Shown here piece by piece: positions 39,401 through 56,955 of a DNA stretch of 64,000 nt; within the stretch, counting starts at the first letter, position 1; the number at the start of each line of letters is the position of its first letter. Source of the DNA: Caenorhabditis elegans (lineage: Eukaryota > Nematoda > Chromadorea > Rhabditida > Rhabditidae); the NCBI RefSeq assembly GCF_000002985.6, contig NC_003284.9:12958001-13022000 (forward strand), in the 5' to 3' direction. Position numbers and translations under genes: made by a program. The notes beneath the pieces were generated by a model. The model did no database searches. It was given only the letters and a program-made list of their open reading frames with translations, and had not been told where the DNA came from.

Positions 39401-41571
39401 ATAGCTTTACTGACGATAGAATTGCTGCAAATGATGTGAGCAGGGAAAATGCATTTTTGGGCAGTACATTGGTTCGTGCAGTACCTGGGTTCATGACTCC
39501 AACGGAATGTGTCGAAGAGAGTGAGTTATATTATTATATATTTAAATGTTTCTAAATTAAATCATCATGTGTATTGAACAAATACAATGAATTTATCAAA
39601 ATATTAGGTTGGCGGGAAAATCCTGTCCTATTTTTTAATCATTTATTTCTCAAAGCAAACTCAAACTAGAAATCAGTTATATACTCCATCATGTTCAACA
39701 ATGTCCTGCCAACCTAATACATAGAATGCCTATTTTACAGAAATAAGGCCATTCGATTGTATTGGATTCCTCGAGACAATCGATACGGAAAGAAAGAAAA
39801 TCTGCTATGTACCGGTTCCGCATAGTGGGAATATCAGTTTATACCAGTTAGTTTCATAACTGGTGCAACATGTTCTATTCTAATTTTCAGAGACTGGGTA
39901 GCTTCAATCACCAAATCCGCATTCCATATTGTTCCATGGGACAATGATAAAGTTCTCACTGTTGACAGCTCTGGAAGCATTCGTTCTTTCGAATTAAGAA
40001 TGTCGACATTGGAAAAATCATTTGATGACTGGAAGCGGATGACTGGAGGGGCGGATGATGAGAAGTTGAGAATGGAGTTTGATAGAAAACCAGACGACGT
40101 AGACTTTAATAAACTTGATGAGCCAAAACTCGGAAAGTGAGTAATAGTGTATAGAAGCGCTTCTTCAACTTGATTTTTGTCAGGATCGACCCCAACAATG
40201 CACCTCATCACGGTGGAAATCAATGGATGGGAGGAACTGGTGGATACAATACTGCAGGTCTCGGAGGAATTGGAGGGCCGTTCAGACTTGACGCAGGTCA
40301 TGATGTCCATCAAATGCCAGATTTTGCTAAGCAACAAGTCCCGAAGCACATATTGAAAAAAGCCCGGGAGATTGCAAAAGTAGAGTATGCAAAGAAATTG
40401 AGGGTACGTGACAGTTTTTTTATAGGAAGTTAAATAAATGTTTTAAGGAAATCAACATGTCGGAGTATGACGCCGATGCCTATGAAAAAGTGTGGAACAA
40501 AGTTCAAGCTCCATCAAGAAAACTAGCATCTGTGATTGACCAATTGGAGGTACGCTAAATTCAACATTGTGATTTTTCAAACCATGATTTTTAGGCAAAG
40601 AAAAAAGAAAGAGAATGGACAAAGCATCAAACTAGCGGAGATTTGGATGACGGAAAATTGATTGAAGGAGTCACCGGAGAGCAGAATATTTACAGGTAAA
40701 TTTGGTTATACTTAAAATTACAAAATGCAAATTTCCTACTTCCAGGCGACGCATCGACAAAGTTCCAGATCCGGGAGCTCCACAAACAAAGCCAAAACGC
40801 CTGAAAGTATGCTTGGATGTTTCTGGTTCCATGTACAGATTTAATGGATATGACCAGAGACTCGTGAAGTCACTTGAAGCAGCCTTGATGACAATGACTG
40901 CACTTGATGGAAAAACGGACAAAGTGCAGGTTTGTGATTCTAAAAAATTTCTATTAAAGAAACCCAAAAAACTTGTTCACGATTACTCTTGAACTTCAAA
41001 TATTATTTTCAGTACGACATTATTGGACATTCTGGAGACTCTCCATGCGTGTCATTTGTAAAGACCGATCATCATCCCAAAAACAACAAAGAACGTCTGG
41101 ATACATTGAAACGCATGATTGCGCATACGCAGGTAATGAAGTTTTCAATTGTTATCTGTGTAAATAAATGCTTTTATTTTCAGTACTGCGTCAGTGGTGA
41201 CAATACGGTAGAGAGTTTACAATTTGCAATCAAAGAATTGGCCGCAAAGAAAGATGATTTTGATGAAACCGTTGTCATTTTGGTGTCAGATGCTAATTTG
41301 GAAAGGTAAGAGTTTTTGTAAATTAAATAGAGTTGATACTTTAATAGGCTTTTTCATTATATTCAGGTATGGAATTCAACCAAAGGAATTGAAAGATGCA
41401 ATGGCTAAAGAGCCAAATATCAACTCATTTGTCATTTTCATTGGGTCGCTCAGTGACGAAGCCGACCAGCTACAACGAGAGTTGCCTGTTGGAAAAGCTT
41501 TTGTTTTAAAAGACACTTCTGAGCTTCCAAAAATTATGGAGACCATTTTCTCATCAACTATTGCTCAATAG
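33499..41571 (+). CDS. vwa-8: VWA8: mitochondrial AAA+ ATPase with C-terminal von Willebrand A domain
   Basis: A many-exon gene for a protein of roughly 1,800 residues, similar in size and order to human VWA8. The N-terminus (MITRVSLLRLQHARKVLTTT) is basic and amphipathic, a likely mitochondrial presequence. There are three dynein-like AAA+ modules. The first P-loop region (GVPGKIRLELVLRYL, about residue 82) is degenerate. The second has GPKGSGKSRI (about 405) with VLDGVEM. The third has GNQGVGKNKL (about 724) with VIDEADKAP and NFRIIMLANRPGFPFLGN. A Gly-rich linker (GGTGGYNTAGLGGIGG) leads to the VWA domain with an intact MIDAS, DVSGSM, in the exon starting 40745. VWA8 lies on the matrix side of the inner membrane; its substrate is not settled. 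Introns hold four small inverted-repeat elements. AATAAA follows near 41620. Confidence 0.95.
33881..34078. mobile_element. MITE with about 45-base inverted repeats in vwa-8 intron 2
   Basis: The left end reads GGTACTTATGGGTTTCGTTC and continues to about 33926. The right end (34034-34078) is its near-perfect reverse complement, ending AACGAAACCAATAAGTACC. The interior is AT-rich without an open frame. Long inverted repeats and a 198-base size fit a non-autonomous DNA transposon. The superfamily is not identified. Confidence 0.8.
35873..35980. mobile_element. Short inverted-repeat element in a vwa-8 intron
   Basis: The 108-base segment begins AGGGCTGGCAAATCG and ends CGGTTTTCCAGCCCT, whose reverse complement is AGGGCTGGAAAACCG. 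It lies in the intron between exons ending at 35623 and starting at 36048. Inverted termini of about 9-15 bases suggest a small MITE. Confidence 0.6.
38329..38475. mobile_element. Palindromic MITE in a vwa-8 intron
   Basis: The segment starts GGGGTTACTCAAGTAATG and ends CAACACTATTTAAATAACCCC. The two halves are imperfect reverse complements over most of the 147 bases, with TGACGTCACGACTGTATT mirrored by a copy ending GTGACGTAA. As RNA it would form a long hairpin. A palindromic non-autonomous DNA element is the simplest reading. Confidence 0.7.
39602..39719. mobile_element. Mariner-type MITE in a vwa-8 intron
   Basis: The left end is TATTAGGTTGGCGGGA and the right end is the complement of TATTAGGTTGGCAGGA. 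The termini begin TTAGGTTGGC after a TA, the usual terminal sequence of mariner-family elements, and TA is their target duplication. At 118 bases with no coding capacity it is a miniature derivative. Confidence 0.8.
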
Positions 41572-44500
41572 TGAACTTTTATTTTGTTTTAGCTGTTACC
41601 CTCATTTAGAATTACAACGAATAAATATGTATATTTGATTCAGTCAAGATCAGATTAGAGTACGATATAATGAAATGAAAACATTTTTTTTGTGAAAACA
41701 AAACATAATCGGAATGTCGAGATATTTGCATGACGCAACTGCTTCTCAAGGTTATTCATGTGATCAGCGCAAGATCCACATAAATTGTTTTCCAGAAACA
41801 TTATGCAATGACATGTGTTATTTGTCTTGCGTTGGTAAATTCAAATTATAAAATAGCTTGTTATGAAATACATACTATGGAAATATAAACTTAAATTAAA
41901 TCAAATTTAAGTTTTTGGTAATTTTTTAATAATTTTTTTTTTTCGATAGCTTTGTGCTGGGAGCACTTCAAGCATAGTTGTGGGTTTTTGGAACTAAAGA
42001 AGCAAAGTCTCAGGTTTTGGTATTTCCTCTTCAATACATGTGCCAATTTTTTCAAGACAATGGTTAATATTTTCTGGTAATGAAAAGTGCATGTTCACTA
42101 ATACAAAGTGTTAGTTTCAAGCTTGATGCCATAATTAGTCTAAACATCTAATTTCCACTTATTTCTGTAAGTAACTGCAAATATTTTAATTTGCTCATCA
42201 GATTGTCATTGAACATATTTTTATGCAAAAAAAAATGTCATTCATTGCAGACGACATACATCGTTGAGAAGAACAATTAGTTAAATTCTGTAACTGAAAG
42301 CATATCTTTGATAAATAATGCGGGCAGTTTTTTGGCGTTTGGAATAAACTCTTTTTAGGAGAAATTCACAGTGTAGTAGGAAATAAAAACTGAGAAGGGC
42401 ACTATAGAGAAGCACTATAAAAGTTGGGAAGAAGAAAAAGTTGGCGGATATCTTCAAAAAAAAACGTATTTCCCAGAAAATAAAAATTTTTGCAGACTAT
42501 CCCAGAATGAAGCAAGGTGTTCGAGAGCATCGTGAAGCACATCGGTAAATTCTCAAAAAGTATAAAAATATAGAGTGAAGTTTTTGAACATTTTTAGCGT
42601 AATATCACTGGTTTACATGAGAAAAACGACTTTTAATAATGGTAACTTATTTATCAAAATAATTAAAGTTTTTATGCCGCAGGATGCGACCTACTTCCGC
42701 TCTTGTTCCCTGCTGTTTTGAAAATATATATTTACTGTTTTACAAAATGCTTCATCTCTGGTCATTATCTTGACTTGTTTTGATCCCTTTCTACACCGAC
42801 TCGTGACTCCTGTAGTCATCCCCTTTCCCAATTCTAATAGATTTCACCTTCAGAACAGACCATTGAAGATTGTAATTAAAATCGCTCAGAAAACGAAGAG
42901 GTGAAATATGCAGATAAATAAGCCGGCAGGATACTATTTGCCGCGAAACTTTTTTTTGGGCGTCCCATCGTTGCCAGTGTCTCTACAGTTGTCCGAACGG
43001 GGGCTCCGTCAACGCAATTGTCCGGATAACCTTGGGCGTCATGCCATCAAACGAAAGTCCGCGATGAGATTCTGCTGGTCCTGAGTGAACGCGTTCCACG
43101 TTTTTTATGCATTGCTTACTCTAAGAAAGAAGTTTTCTCATCCATCATTTCGGTTTCTTCCACCCAAGGACACATTTTGGTTTTTTTCCTTGATTGTGTT
43201 GGCAAAACAAAAACCGGTGGACCTTAACAAAAAGTAAATACACGGTTTCTATTCCACAGTTTGCTGAGATTTTGCGGAAGCGCATCCGAAAAAAACTGAA
43301 TGAAAAAAGCGAGTTTTCTCCGCAATCATTCACTTTTTCTTTTTTTTCTTCCCAATAAGACCAAACATATTTTTTTGTTTATTTTATTTATTCATTCGAA
43401 ACAGTATGCCGTCGACACCGTCTTCATATCTACCTATCCAAACTAGTTTTTGCAAAAACGATTTACGGTGAATTTTCAAATGGCAAATGGCACCATCTGT
43501 TGCACAAGATGAAAGAAATGGCAGGAAAAAAAAGATGCGGATGGGTAGATTGGAACACCAGACAGCAATGAAAGCTAGAAGACGAGATAAAGGAAAAGGA
43601 ACCTGATTCGTTGCACTTTAGTGTTTCAACACTGTTTAATGCGAGGTTTTAAACAGAGATTATGAGCAGAGATGTTTCAGATTTTTGAGATAATAGTACA
43701 GAAGTGAAAATTTAAGTTTTCTCACTTCGCCAGGAAATTTTTTAAAAAACAAATTAACTTTACATACTTTGAGGCTCACAAGTAAAATTAAAAGTTATCA
43801 AAAAATCTCAAAACATTTCAACTCTTCACATCAAGTTGTGCAAAATTTCTTATCATTATCAATAATTTCAAATTGGAACCATGTGTTGAATTTGCACAGA
43901 ATCCACTGGTACCTACTAACTTAAATCATTAACTCGATTATCTGGAAAAATGCATTAATTGGAAAGACTAAATGGACAAATTACCATTCTAAAAACACAT
44001 TTTTTTAGAATTTTCAAATATCAATTATCAAGAGTTTTGAATTATTGGTTTGATGAGTTTTTCAAGGTGTTAGAACGCGACTTTTTAAATTTAAAGATAA
44101 ACACATAAGAACTGATCGAATTGTTTTTTGTTGTTATTTTTTTGTTGTCAGTTTTTGAAATAACCGTGTTGAAATCATAATAATAAATTTGTTGAATTAT
44201 ACTTCTAAACTTCTAAAAACGTTTTACACATTTTTTTTCCAAATATGACCCTAACTGAACCATGTCATGAACCTTGTAGAGCAAAGGATTATAATTAGCA
44301 TGATCCGGTGTGTGGCAATTACTTTATTCAAGCTCATCCTACCATAAACGATTCTCTCCCTAGGAAGGCAAACTTGCGAATGTGTGCAAACAAATGTATA
44401 GTAATTACAGTAGCCTCCCATGTTGTCAAGTTCAACATGACGGATTATGAGCCCTAATGTGTTGCGCAACACAAGTAATGAGGTATTGAAAGTGAACGGA

Positions 44501-47500
44501 TGACATTACACGTGTTCTGTCAACTTGATTTACAGTGGTTTCAGATGTTATCGCGGAGATTTGATCAGATCGGGTATCAAACGGATTGCGTCTGTTTTCA
44601 GATGAACTCTAGAGCTGAGAGGAGAGTTATAAAATATGTACTACATAGATCTGTCTTGTTTATAAACATATGCTATATCAGACAATTCTATAAAAGCCGA
44701 CCCAGTATGTCTACAAATTAAACTTCCATTTTTATCATTTTGAGCATTATCTTCATTAAGGGAGAAAAAGTAGATCTTCCTGAAATCAGATTTTTCTTCT
44801 ATGAATTTTAAAATCATTCAGGTTCAATTCGAAAAGCATCCTATCAAAAGATTTTTGAAGAGCAAATTTTAAATATTTTTTGATTAGTTTTACATGATCC
44901 TTTTCAGTTGTCTGAGTTGTTGTCTTCAATGGATCAAATAAGAATATCCTAAAAGCTCCATTTTTATAAAAATGCATTAATTTTTTTTCCATGTTCTTTC
45001 TACATCATCTTCTCTGTTTCTATGTTTGAAAAGTCTCATTTTCGACTGTCAACCTCAACAAAGCCCGCATTAGCATGTGGTGAAGAGAAGAACTACTGTA
45101 ACGTAACAGGCATTCAACAAATGCAACATTCACTCAAATCACAAGAATCACACAACCAACAACTTTCTCCGCGCATTTTCATTTTCACCAATTCCTCCCC
45201 CCACTCACACCTTCTTCCACTTTTTCTTCTACTTGGTTGCAAAAAAAGCGAAGCTTCTTAGTCTCGTTTTTTCTTTCGTTTCTCTTTTTTCATGCCATCC
45301 CATCTCATCATACTGGATCGTTCGGCCAGTAGGGAAGAAGCTTCGAAGATGGCAGAAGTGGGTGACGGTGAGGGGGAAAGGAAGGAAGGAGGAGGCAAAA
45401 AATCGAAAGTGCCGACTAGAAAAACGAGAAAGCTTGTAAATCGTGCTTTGTCTGGGGGAGAGGCTGTCGCACTTTTTTCGTCGTTTTTCCTAGGAAGCTT
45501 TGAGAATGGAAAAATCGTCTGCCATTAACGCAATCCCAAACTACCTGGGTGGCCGTATGGGAGCTTCCCCATAGATATCTTCTTCCCGCCCATAGCATTT
45601 CCAACTGTGTTGTTAGAACTGTCATTGCTGAGTTTCATTTACGATTCTGTCTAAGAGTTCCTGTTTTGAAGATGCTGGCGTTAGTTAGAGTTACCGCGCT
45701 GTTAAAATTTGTTCAATATTTGTCATATGTTTTTGAAACTATCGCATAATCATTTCCTTAAATGATAAATGCTACGTTACTCAGTCAGAGCAAAAACTAA
45801 AGACAAACGTGCAATTTGGCATTAACCCACTTAGATCAACTCTCACAAAACTTTGCATTAATTTTTTTAAACTCCGAATGTTCAAATTTGGTAACTGAAA
45901 ACAAAAGTTTTTTTTAAGTTATGAATGTCAGCAGTAGCTTCCACAAAATAATTTTATTTGAGCTATAACTTTCTGTATCCAAGCAATTCTCTAGGGAGTG
46001 AACTGAGTACATTATTAACGATAAAAATATAAATGGACCTTGTTATCTGTGGAAAACAAATTGAACTAGACTTCTGACATCTTTAATACATTTCCAGAAA
46101 ATTGAGGAACTTTTTATTTTTTTACAAAAAAAAGCTCATAATGCGCAGGACACCTAAATTTAACTTTACACTTATTAATATAACGAAGTCACAAAAGTTG
46201 TTCAGTAATTAATTTTTTTGCAGTATCCGCTAATTTTCAAAACTGTATTAATTCATGTTTTTGCTGTTGTTCTAGTATTTCCAAACCATGAATGAAAATT
46301 GAAAATTCGATTGAGAAACTTACGAAAAGCATTCTTAAAACTAACTTTTTGCACTGTGGCAAAAAAAAACCATCAAGATTTCATCTAGTAAATTCATATA
46401 AAACCAGCTACCAAAAACGCAGTCCTTGTTCCCGCTCACACTTCGAAAAGGTATAAAAACAATGGATCATTCTTTCACTCATTCAAAAATCTGTTGTCCA
46501 ACTGAAATCATTGATGATGATGACACCTTCGCCTTATTTCTTCTCCCATGCATTTTTTTTTGTCAATTTCTCCCTCACTTCCACCCATGTCGATTTAATT
46601 TCGCTTGCTGCCAGATGGTGTGTATGGAAGGGTACTGTAGAGTGAGTCACTTGTCTCACCGTCAACGCAACACTTTCCGAATCGGAAGCATTGCATGAAT
46701 TCGTCTTCGGGATAAATCTTGTTGCGCAACTTTTGTCTGAGGAGAAGCGTCGTAATAGTTCTAGAGATATGTTATCAAACTCATGTTTTTCATTTTTCTT
46801 TTTCATTATCCGTACATTTGTTTCAACAGCCTACATTATCTCTTTACCTGGTGTCTCTTTCCGTCATTCATGATGGTTATCGTTGGTATATCGAGCTACT
46901 GGTGAAAACATACCCGATCGCTTATCTGCCTACACTCATCCGCAGGTTTTTAAATGTAAGAAAGCAACCTGCGACCTGGTTTTGGTTTAAATTTTGTTTT
47001 CGTCTTTGGGTTTTATTGATCATTTACCTGAATCCTTCAATAGCGATTATTGTATTGCTTGATCTTTGACAATGAAGTTGTAAAGTGACGAAAATGATTT
47101 GATGATTGAATTCTAAGTTTCAAGTTGTTTTGATATCATCAGTATGGAACTTTTCAAAAATAACTGTAAAATAATAAGCTTTCAACGTTTCGTTATAAAT
47201 GTTTGGGGCTAGAATTAAAAACTTCCAAAAAAACTAATCAAGATAAAAGTGAAGTGAGCTTTCTTTAAAAGAAAAATGCACCAAATGTTTGATTTTAGAT
47301 ATCATTTAAGAAAAAATCGTCTCTCTCATTGACCGTTCCAATTCCTAATAATAAAGTTATTGCACTGAAAATAAAACAATTGATACTTCGGTCAGTTATG
47401 AGAAAACATAGTATCTCTTCATCTTCAAAAAATTTCCACCGGTGTTGGAACGTAGGTTTATGACTTAAACTTGCAACGCGTTCACGGGTATCATACACAC

Positions 47501-50500
47501 TCACGCGCAGTCAACCACTTGCCCTACTCTTAAATTTGGAAACATCTTGGAAACATACACAAACACCCGAACGACCTGTTCCTCAAGCATTGTTCCCTTC
47601 TTAGTTCTCCATCTCTCCCCTGCCTCTCTATTACCTTTTTTGCCCATTTGCATCCCAAAACGTCGCGTAATTCCTCGTTTCTGTAGTCCTTTGATAGAAT
47701 TCCAGTTGTGGTGATGTGTTACTGGTACCGTCACTGGTAAACTGATCTTTAACACTTGTTGCCCTATTTGAACTTCTAACCCATGTTGGTTATGTTTCCA
47801 AGAAAAAAGGTGCCATATTTTGTCATGAAACTTTTGAATCTGAAAGTGTCTAGACTCCATTTCCCAATTTAGAGAAAGTGGGCGGCGCGTTACCTCGTTT
47901 TTTCCCGTGTCTCCCACGGGAGTGCGTGCGTGAGTATGAAAGTGTGGGGCGACACCATCGGACAGGTTTTTTTTGTGATGGTATGTTGATGATGTGGGTA
48001 AGACTGTCACAGTGGCTTCAGAATGTGAAAAAAAACCGAGAAGAGTCAATTTTCAATTTTTACTCTCCGACATTTGCACGTTAGAATTTACATTTCAGCC
48101 ATATCCAGGAGTTACGGAAATTGGCTGGCGAAGCCCTTTTTTTTTAAATTTTTTATCTCTTCACTGATCTGTAACTTATATCAACAATAACACATTTTAC
48201 TGTGCTTCGTCTAATCCACATAGGTTTGACGCAGCGGTGTCACGTGCCTATTTGTCACAGCAAAATGGCTTCTGACTTTCTTCTTCGTCTTGTCTTTGCA
48301 ATTTTTCGGTTCCCAAGCGCCATTTGATTAGTTAATAGTCAGCAGCTTTGCGCCAAATAAAAATCACGCAACACCACACCACGCCGCGCGAAAATAAGTT
48401 GATGAAAACGCAACACTCTTTTGTAAGAAAATCCAGCAGATGCCGTACGGTCTGTCTCTCAATTCAATATTGTCTCTTTTATCCGCGCCATTTTCCAAAT
48501 GCGGGACATTTTCATCGGCGGGCCCCCGGCGCCGCAAGTTTTTCTTATTTTCCTCCCTCTCTTCACCTATTTCACTCCATATCTTTCTCTCTCTCCTCGT
48601 GTTGCTACTGTTTTTTCACACCCTTCTTTCCTCCTCCATTCTACCATGCCAACGCAAATTTTCTTCTTTGATCAGGAATTCCTTGTACATTCATCTTCTA
48701 TCTCTATCTCTCTGATTTCTCCATCAATCTCGCCAAATGTTTACATCTGGAAGTATTGTTGCGCACCTCACACTGAAATTTGATACTGTTCTTATCTGAT
48801 TGAGCTTAGTTGAAACATATGCATAGCTTATTCAAAATTTTGTTAAAGGCGTCATTTGACATACTTCCAATTTTTCTGCAATATTACACTGTCTCCGGTT
48901 GTTGCGCAGCCCTTTCTTTTTTTTGCCCGACTTGCACTTATCTTATCATATTTTCACTGATGATGTCTATAGCGCCTTTAACTATTTCATACATATACAA
49001 AATCCCGGATATAGTCATTGCCATATTTTATTTTCCTTTTTTTCCTAAGTATTTGTGGAAAGTTTAATACGAAAACCAATAAAATACGTGTTTTGAACTT
49101 ATAATATAGAAAAACCTATTTTAAATTTAGATTAAAAACTATTTAAACCTAACAGGCATACCTTTAATTTAACCAGACGATTCAATTTTTGATAATGACG
49201 TTATCATAATTATGCAAAAATGATTAGCTTTCTACAATATACATTGTTAAATATCTAAACTTTGTTGAAATACCAGCTCAAAATGAGAATATAACTTTTT
49301 TAATCTAAGAACTATCAATATTTTGACGAAATTTTATATTCTATTTTTTTTAAATAACGTTTCTAGTCTTAGCTGAGCATGTTGCTTTTTGTGCATTTTT
49401 CGAGAATAACTTTTTTATTGTTCAGTATTTTTTAGAAAATAATTTCCTGTCTTGACTCTCTGAAATATTTTCGATGAGCTATCTCAATTAATCTCAATTT
49501 GGCTTCATTGTTAGTACACACGTTTAGAACCTAATGTTTTTAAGCTTCAAATAACCTGTAAACTTTTTTTTTTAATTCGGTCATTTTTGAGCGAAAAAAG
49601 TTTCACCCAGCGCCCCGCCCTTTTTTTAATAAAAAAAATGTCCAAAAACCAATTCTGCACGGTGAGATATCATCAAGATTCAGTAGAAGTTTTTAGATGC
49701 GAAATTTCAGACGTAGAGAACAGGATGACAAATTTTTATACTGGTAACATCTAGTAACATTTGACTTCGATTTTGATAATTTGTCTTATTTGTACTATTC
49801 ATTTTTAAGCGGTTTCCTTGTTGGGATAATTTCTATCATATCGAAGCAGATAGTTTTTAACCGGAAGTGCTTTTCTATACAAGCATATGTCGAGTTTGTT
49901 TTATTTTGTTTTAAAAATTTATTTTATTTGGCGCTTCTAAAAATCTTTTTCCCAGGCTAACTTATATGGTCCTATTTACGTTATCTCTCGATATCTCCTC
50001 TTAACCGGCTGATTGCGTAATAAAATGTAGATAGCGAGAAAAAGGGGTGGAGGCGACTTTTAGGGTAGGCGATGAATCAAAGCAGTCTAGGTAGGTAATA
50101 TAAGTGAATTGACGAAGAAAAAAAATGAAGAACAATGCAAAGAAAATCAAATCTCCTTTTCCCACCCGGGGGGCAGCAAGTGAGACTATAAAAAATCGAG
50201 ACCCACCGTCCCTGCGGTTTTCGCGCGCTGCGCAGAGAGAACAAGAGATATTCAAGTTGAAGTTACTGGGCAAAAAACGAACTGTAGCGGTGCCTGGCAC
50301 GACCCCTGACGATACGCCACTGAATTGCCATACTCACACGTTTGCTTTCTCCGTTGTCGTCGTCGATCGTTTTTCTTTACCTCCCGTCAAGAAGAAGAAG
50401 ACCCCCACGTCCTCTTCTTTTCTCTTCCTTTTTTTCATCATTTTTTCCCTCTCGATCATCCCCTTCTCTCCCATCGACGTTCACTATTTCAGGCCTCCGC

Positions 50501-50891
50501 GTCGACCTTCAACTACGACTCTCTTCTATACATAGGTAGCCGTTGGCGGATTTTAGTGGACGAAGAAGACGAGCGGGTGTGTCTTACGGTATGTAGGTCC
50601 CCTCGGGTAGAGCATGGTGGAGGGTGCGAGACAACCAAAGACATCCAACGATAGGCTCGCTGATGCCGCCAGTGGTGTGGTGGGAGGAGATCGACCGGCC
50701 CAAGAGATCCACACGGCAGCGAACCACTTACTCTCACTTTTCCGACTCCGCCTACTTTTTCTTCCGTACCGTGCCATCCTTGGACAGGTCCTTCATACCT
50801 TGTGCCATTCAGCTATCCCTTTCTCAAATTCATTTTTCTGTTTTCAATTTCATTCGAACATACAGTAATCCGAGATCTGTTCCAGAAATAA
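41572..50891. other. 9.3 kb gene-free region upstream of nhr-25
   Basis: No exon chain with believable splice sites was found on either strand. The region has GC-richer islands in an AT-rich background: about 42950-43110, 45160-45500, 47500-48000, 48200-48620 and 50160-50780. Long pyrimidine tracts occur on the plus strand at 48530-48720 and 50340-50480. The developmental regulator nhr-25 follows, so I infer that much of this is its control DNA. The last 700 bases may include 5' UTR exons. Confidence 0.5.
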
Positions 50892-55213
<4,322 letters not shown>

Positions 55214-56955
55214 TGTCTCTGTCATAGGAGCTGAAAACTTCCAATGGAGTCAGTCAGCAACTCCCTTTGTTTAGCGATCTCGCTCAACTCTTCCATTTTT
55301 ACGGGACCGGTTTTTTCTGTTGTCAATTACAGACAGCCAGTATTTTCTGCATAATTCCCTTATTTCACTTATTCAACTTTATAATATCAATATCATTTTA
55401 TACCTCAAAAACCTCCATCCATGCATTTCAATTCATTTTCTTCAAGATCTATTGAATATCTTGCATTTTTCGTGCTGTGTCAGCTTTTAGTCGGTTGTAC
55501 TTTATTTAAATCATTTGCATTTTTTCAATTCTCATTTTGTCTCAATATCTGTGTATCCTAGTGCCCAAACCCTCACAGCTTTTAAATGTATTTTGCTCTA
55601 TTTTTTTTTCATTCAAAAATCTTTCCTCTCAAAACCCATTTTCCTAGGTCACGAGCCAATCAAAATTGGCACTTTATTATTATTATTGTTTCTCCCAACA
55701 AAAATCTGAAAATTCCGAAAAAACGTTCTCTGCCGAACTCTTCTCATCTTCCCAAAACTTTAAGACTGTTCTCTTCTGCAAAACGGATAATTGTTTTACA
55801 TGCAATTAATATATTTGTATTTTGTCTGAATTCGCCCCCATTTTATTTCTTTATGGATTTTTATGTTTGGTTGTTTTATTATTCTTTTTTTCTTTGATTT
55901 TGATCAATCAACACACCTCACTTGTTTTGTATGTGCAGATCGTATATAAAAATTGAAATTTTAAATTATTTGAAATACTTTTACAAAAAATATTAAAATG
56001 AAGTATTGCGATTGTAGGATGAACTTTCAGGTTTTTGTGGATTTAAAAAAATAAGACTTGGTTTTTATTTGGTTCTGAAAACTTTCAGAAAACTAGACTT
56101 TAGTTTAAAATTTTTAAGACCAATCTTTTAAACTTAAATACTTTGTAGAGTGAGTACAGTTCACTCTGGATGTGAAAGTACTTTTCCCACTTATCTGTCT
56201 ATTTTTGCCCTTTATTTTCCTCGCCTTGTCTACAAAGGGCGTTTTTCCTATATTTTGTGTCAGTTGCCATATAGGAGTATTACTTTCAGAACGAAAAAAA
56301 GTGAATGGTTACTTTTCGATTCTGCGTCTTCTTTGTAACTATTGAACCTTAAAAAATGACAATAAATATTCCACCTATAGGTAAAAAGAAGAGAAAAAAA
56401 TCAAAGCCCCTTGTCTCCCTACGCTTTTTTCTTCCACCACCCACGGAGAGGCCCAACGATTTAACCGAACTGGTTTTATATGTCTTCTTCGTCTTTTCCA
56501 TTTTTTTTTGGTCGATCAAAGAAAGAAAATGAGAGGTACCCCCACCCTCACACGCACCGACGATTCTGCAGTTTTTCAACTTGCGCAGACATCATTCTGA
56601 AAGAAGGAGATGAAGACACACTACACGCATAAAAAATCGAGAGAAGCAGTTAGATGAAGGAGGAAAGGAAGATGTCATGAAATTCGGCAAATCGATTACG
56701 ATGGTTCTGGTATTGCATGAGAAAATCATACAATAAAGTTAGGTTAATGTTGGAACAGTGGAAGGGATCAAAAGCTTGAATTTGTAGATGCTTACAATAA
56801 TTGTTTTTTTGTGTAGGTTTAAGAAAATTGTGCAGCAACATATGTTATAGCATTATCTGGTTATTTGATTTTAGCAATACAAGTTATTTCGGGACAGTTT
56901 CAAAAATAGAGCAGTGAAACACAGAAATTGATTGGTTTTTAATTTTGAAATCCTA

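Noticed and set aside
42481..42640. Possible two-exon mini-gene (TTTTTGCAG then ATGAAGCAAGG, donor GGTAAATT)
   Set aside because: The joined frame meets a stop at the first codon after the proposed acceptor, and no other phase works.
47501..48049. 182-codon open frame on the minus strand upstream of nhr-25
   Set aside because: The long frame starts at TTG; the first ATG is well inside. It has no domain, signal peptide or splice context. It overlaps a GC-richer island, which by itself lengthens open frames. Conservation testing could reopen it.
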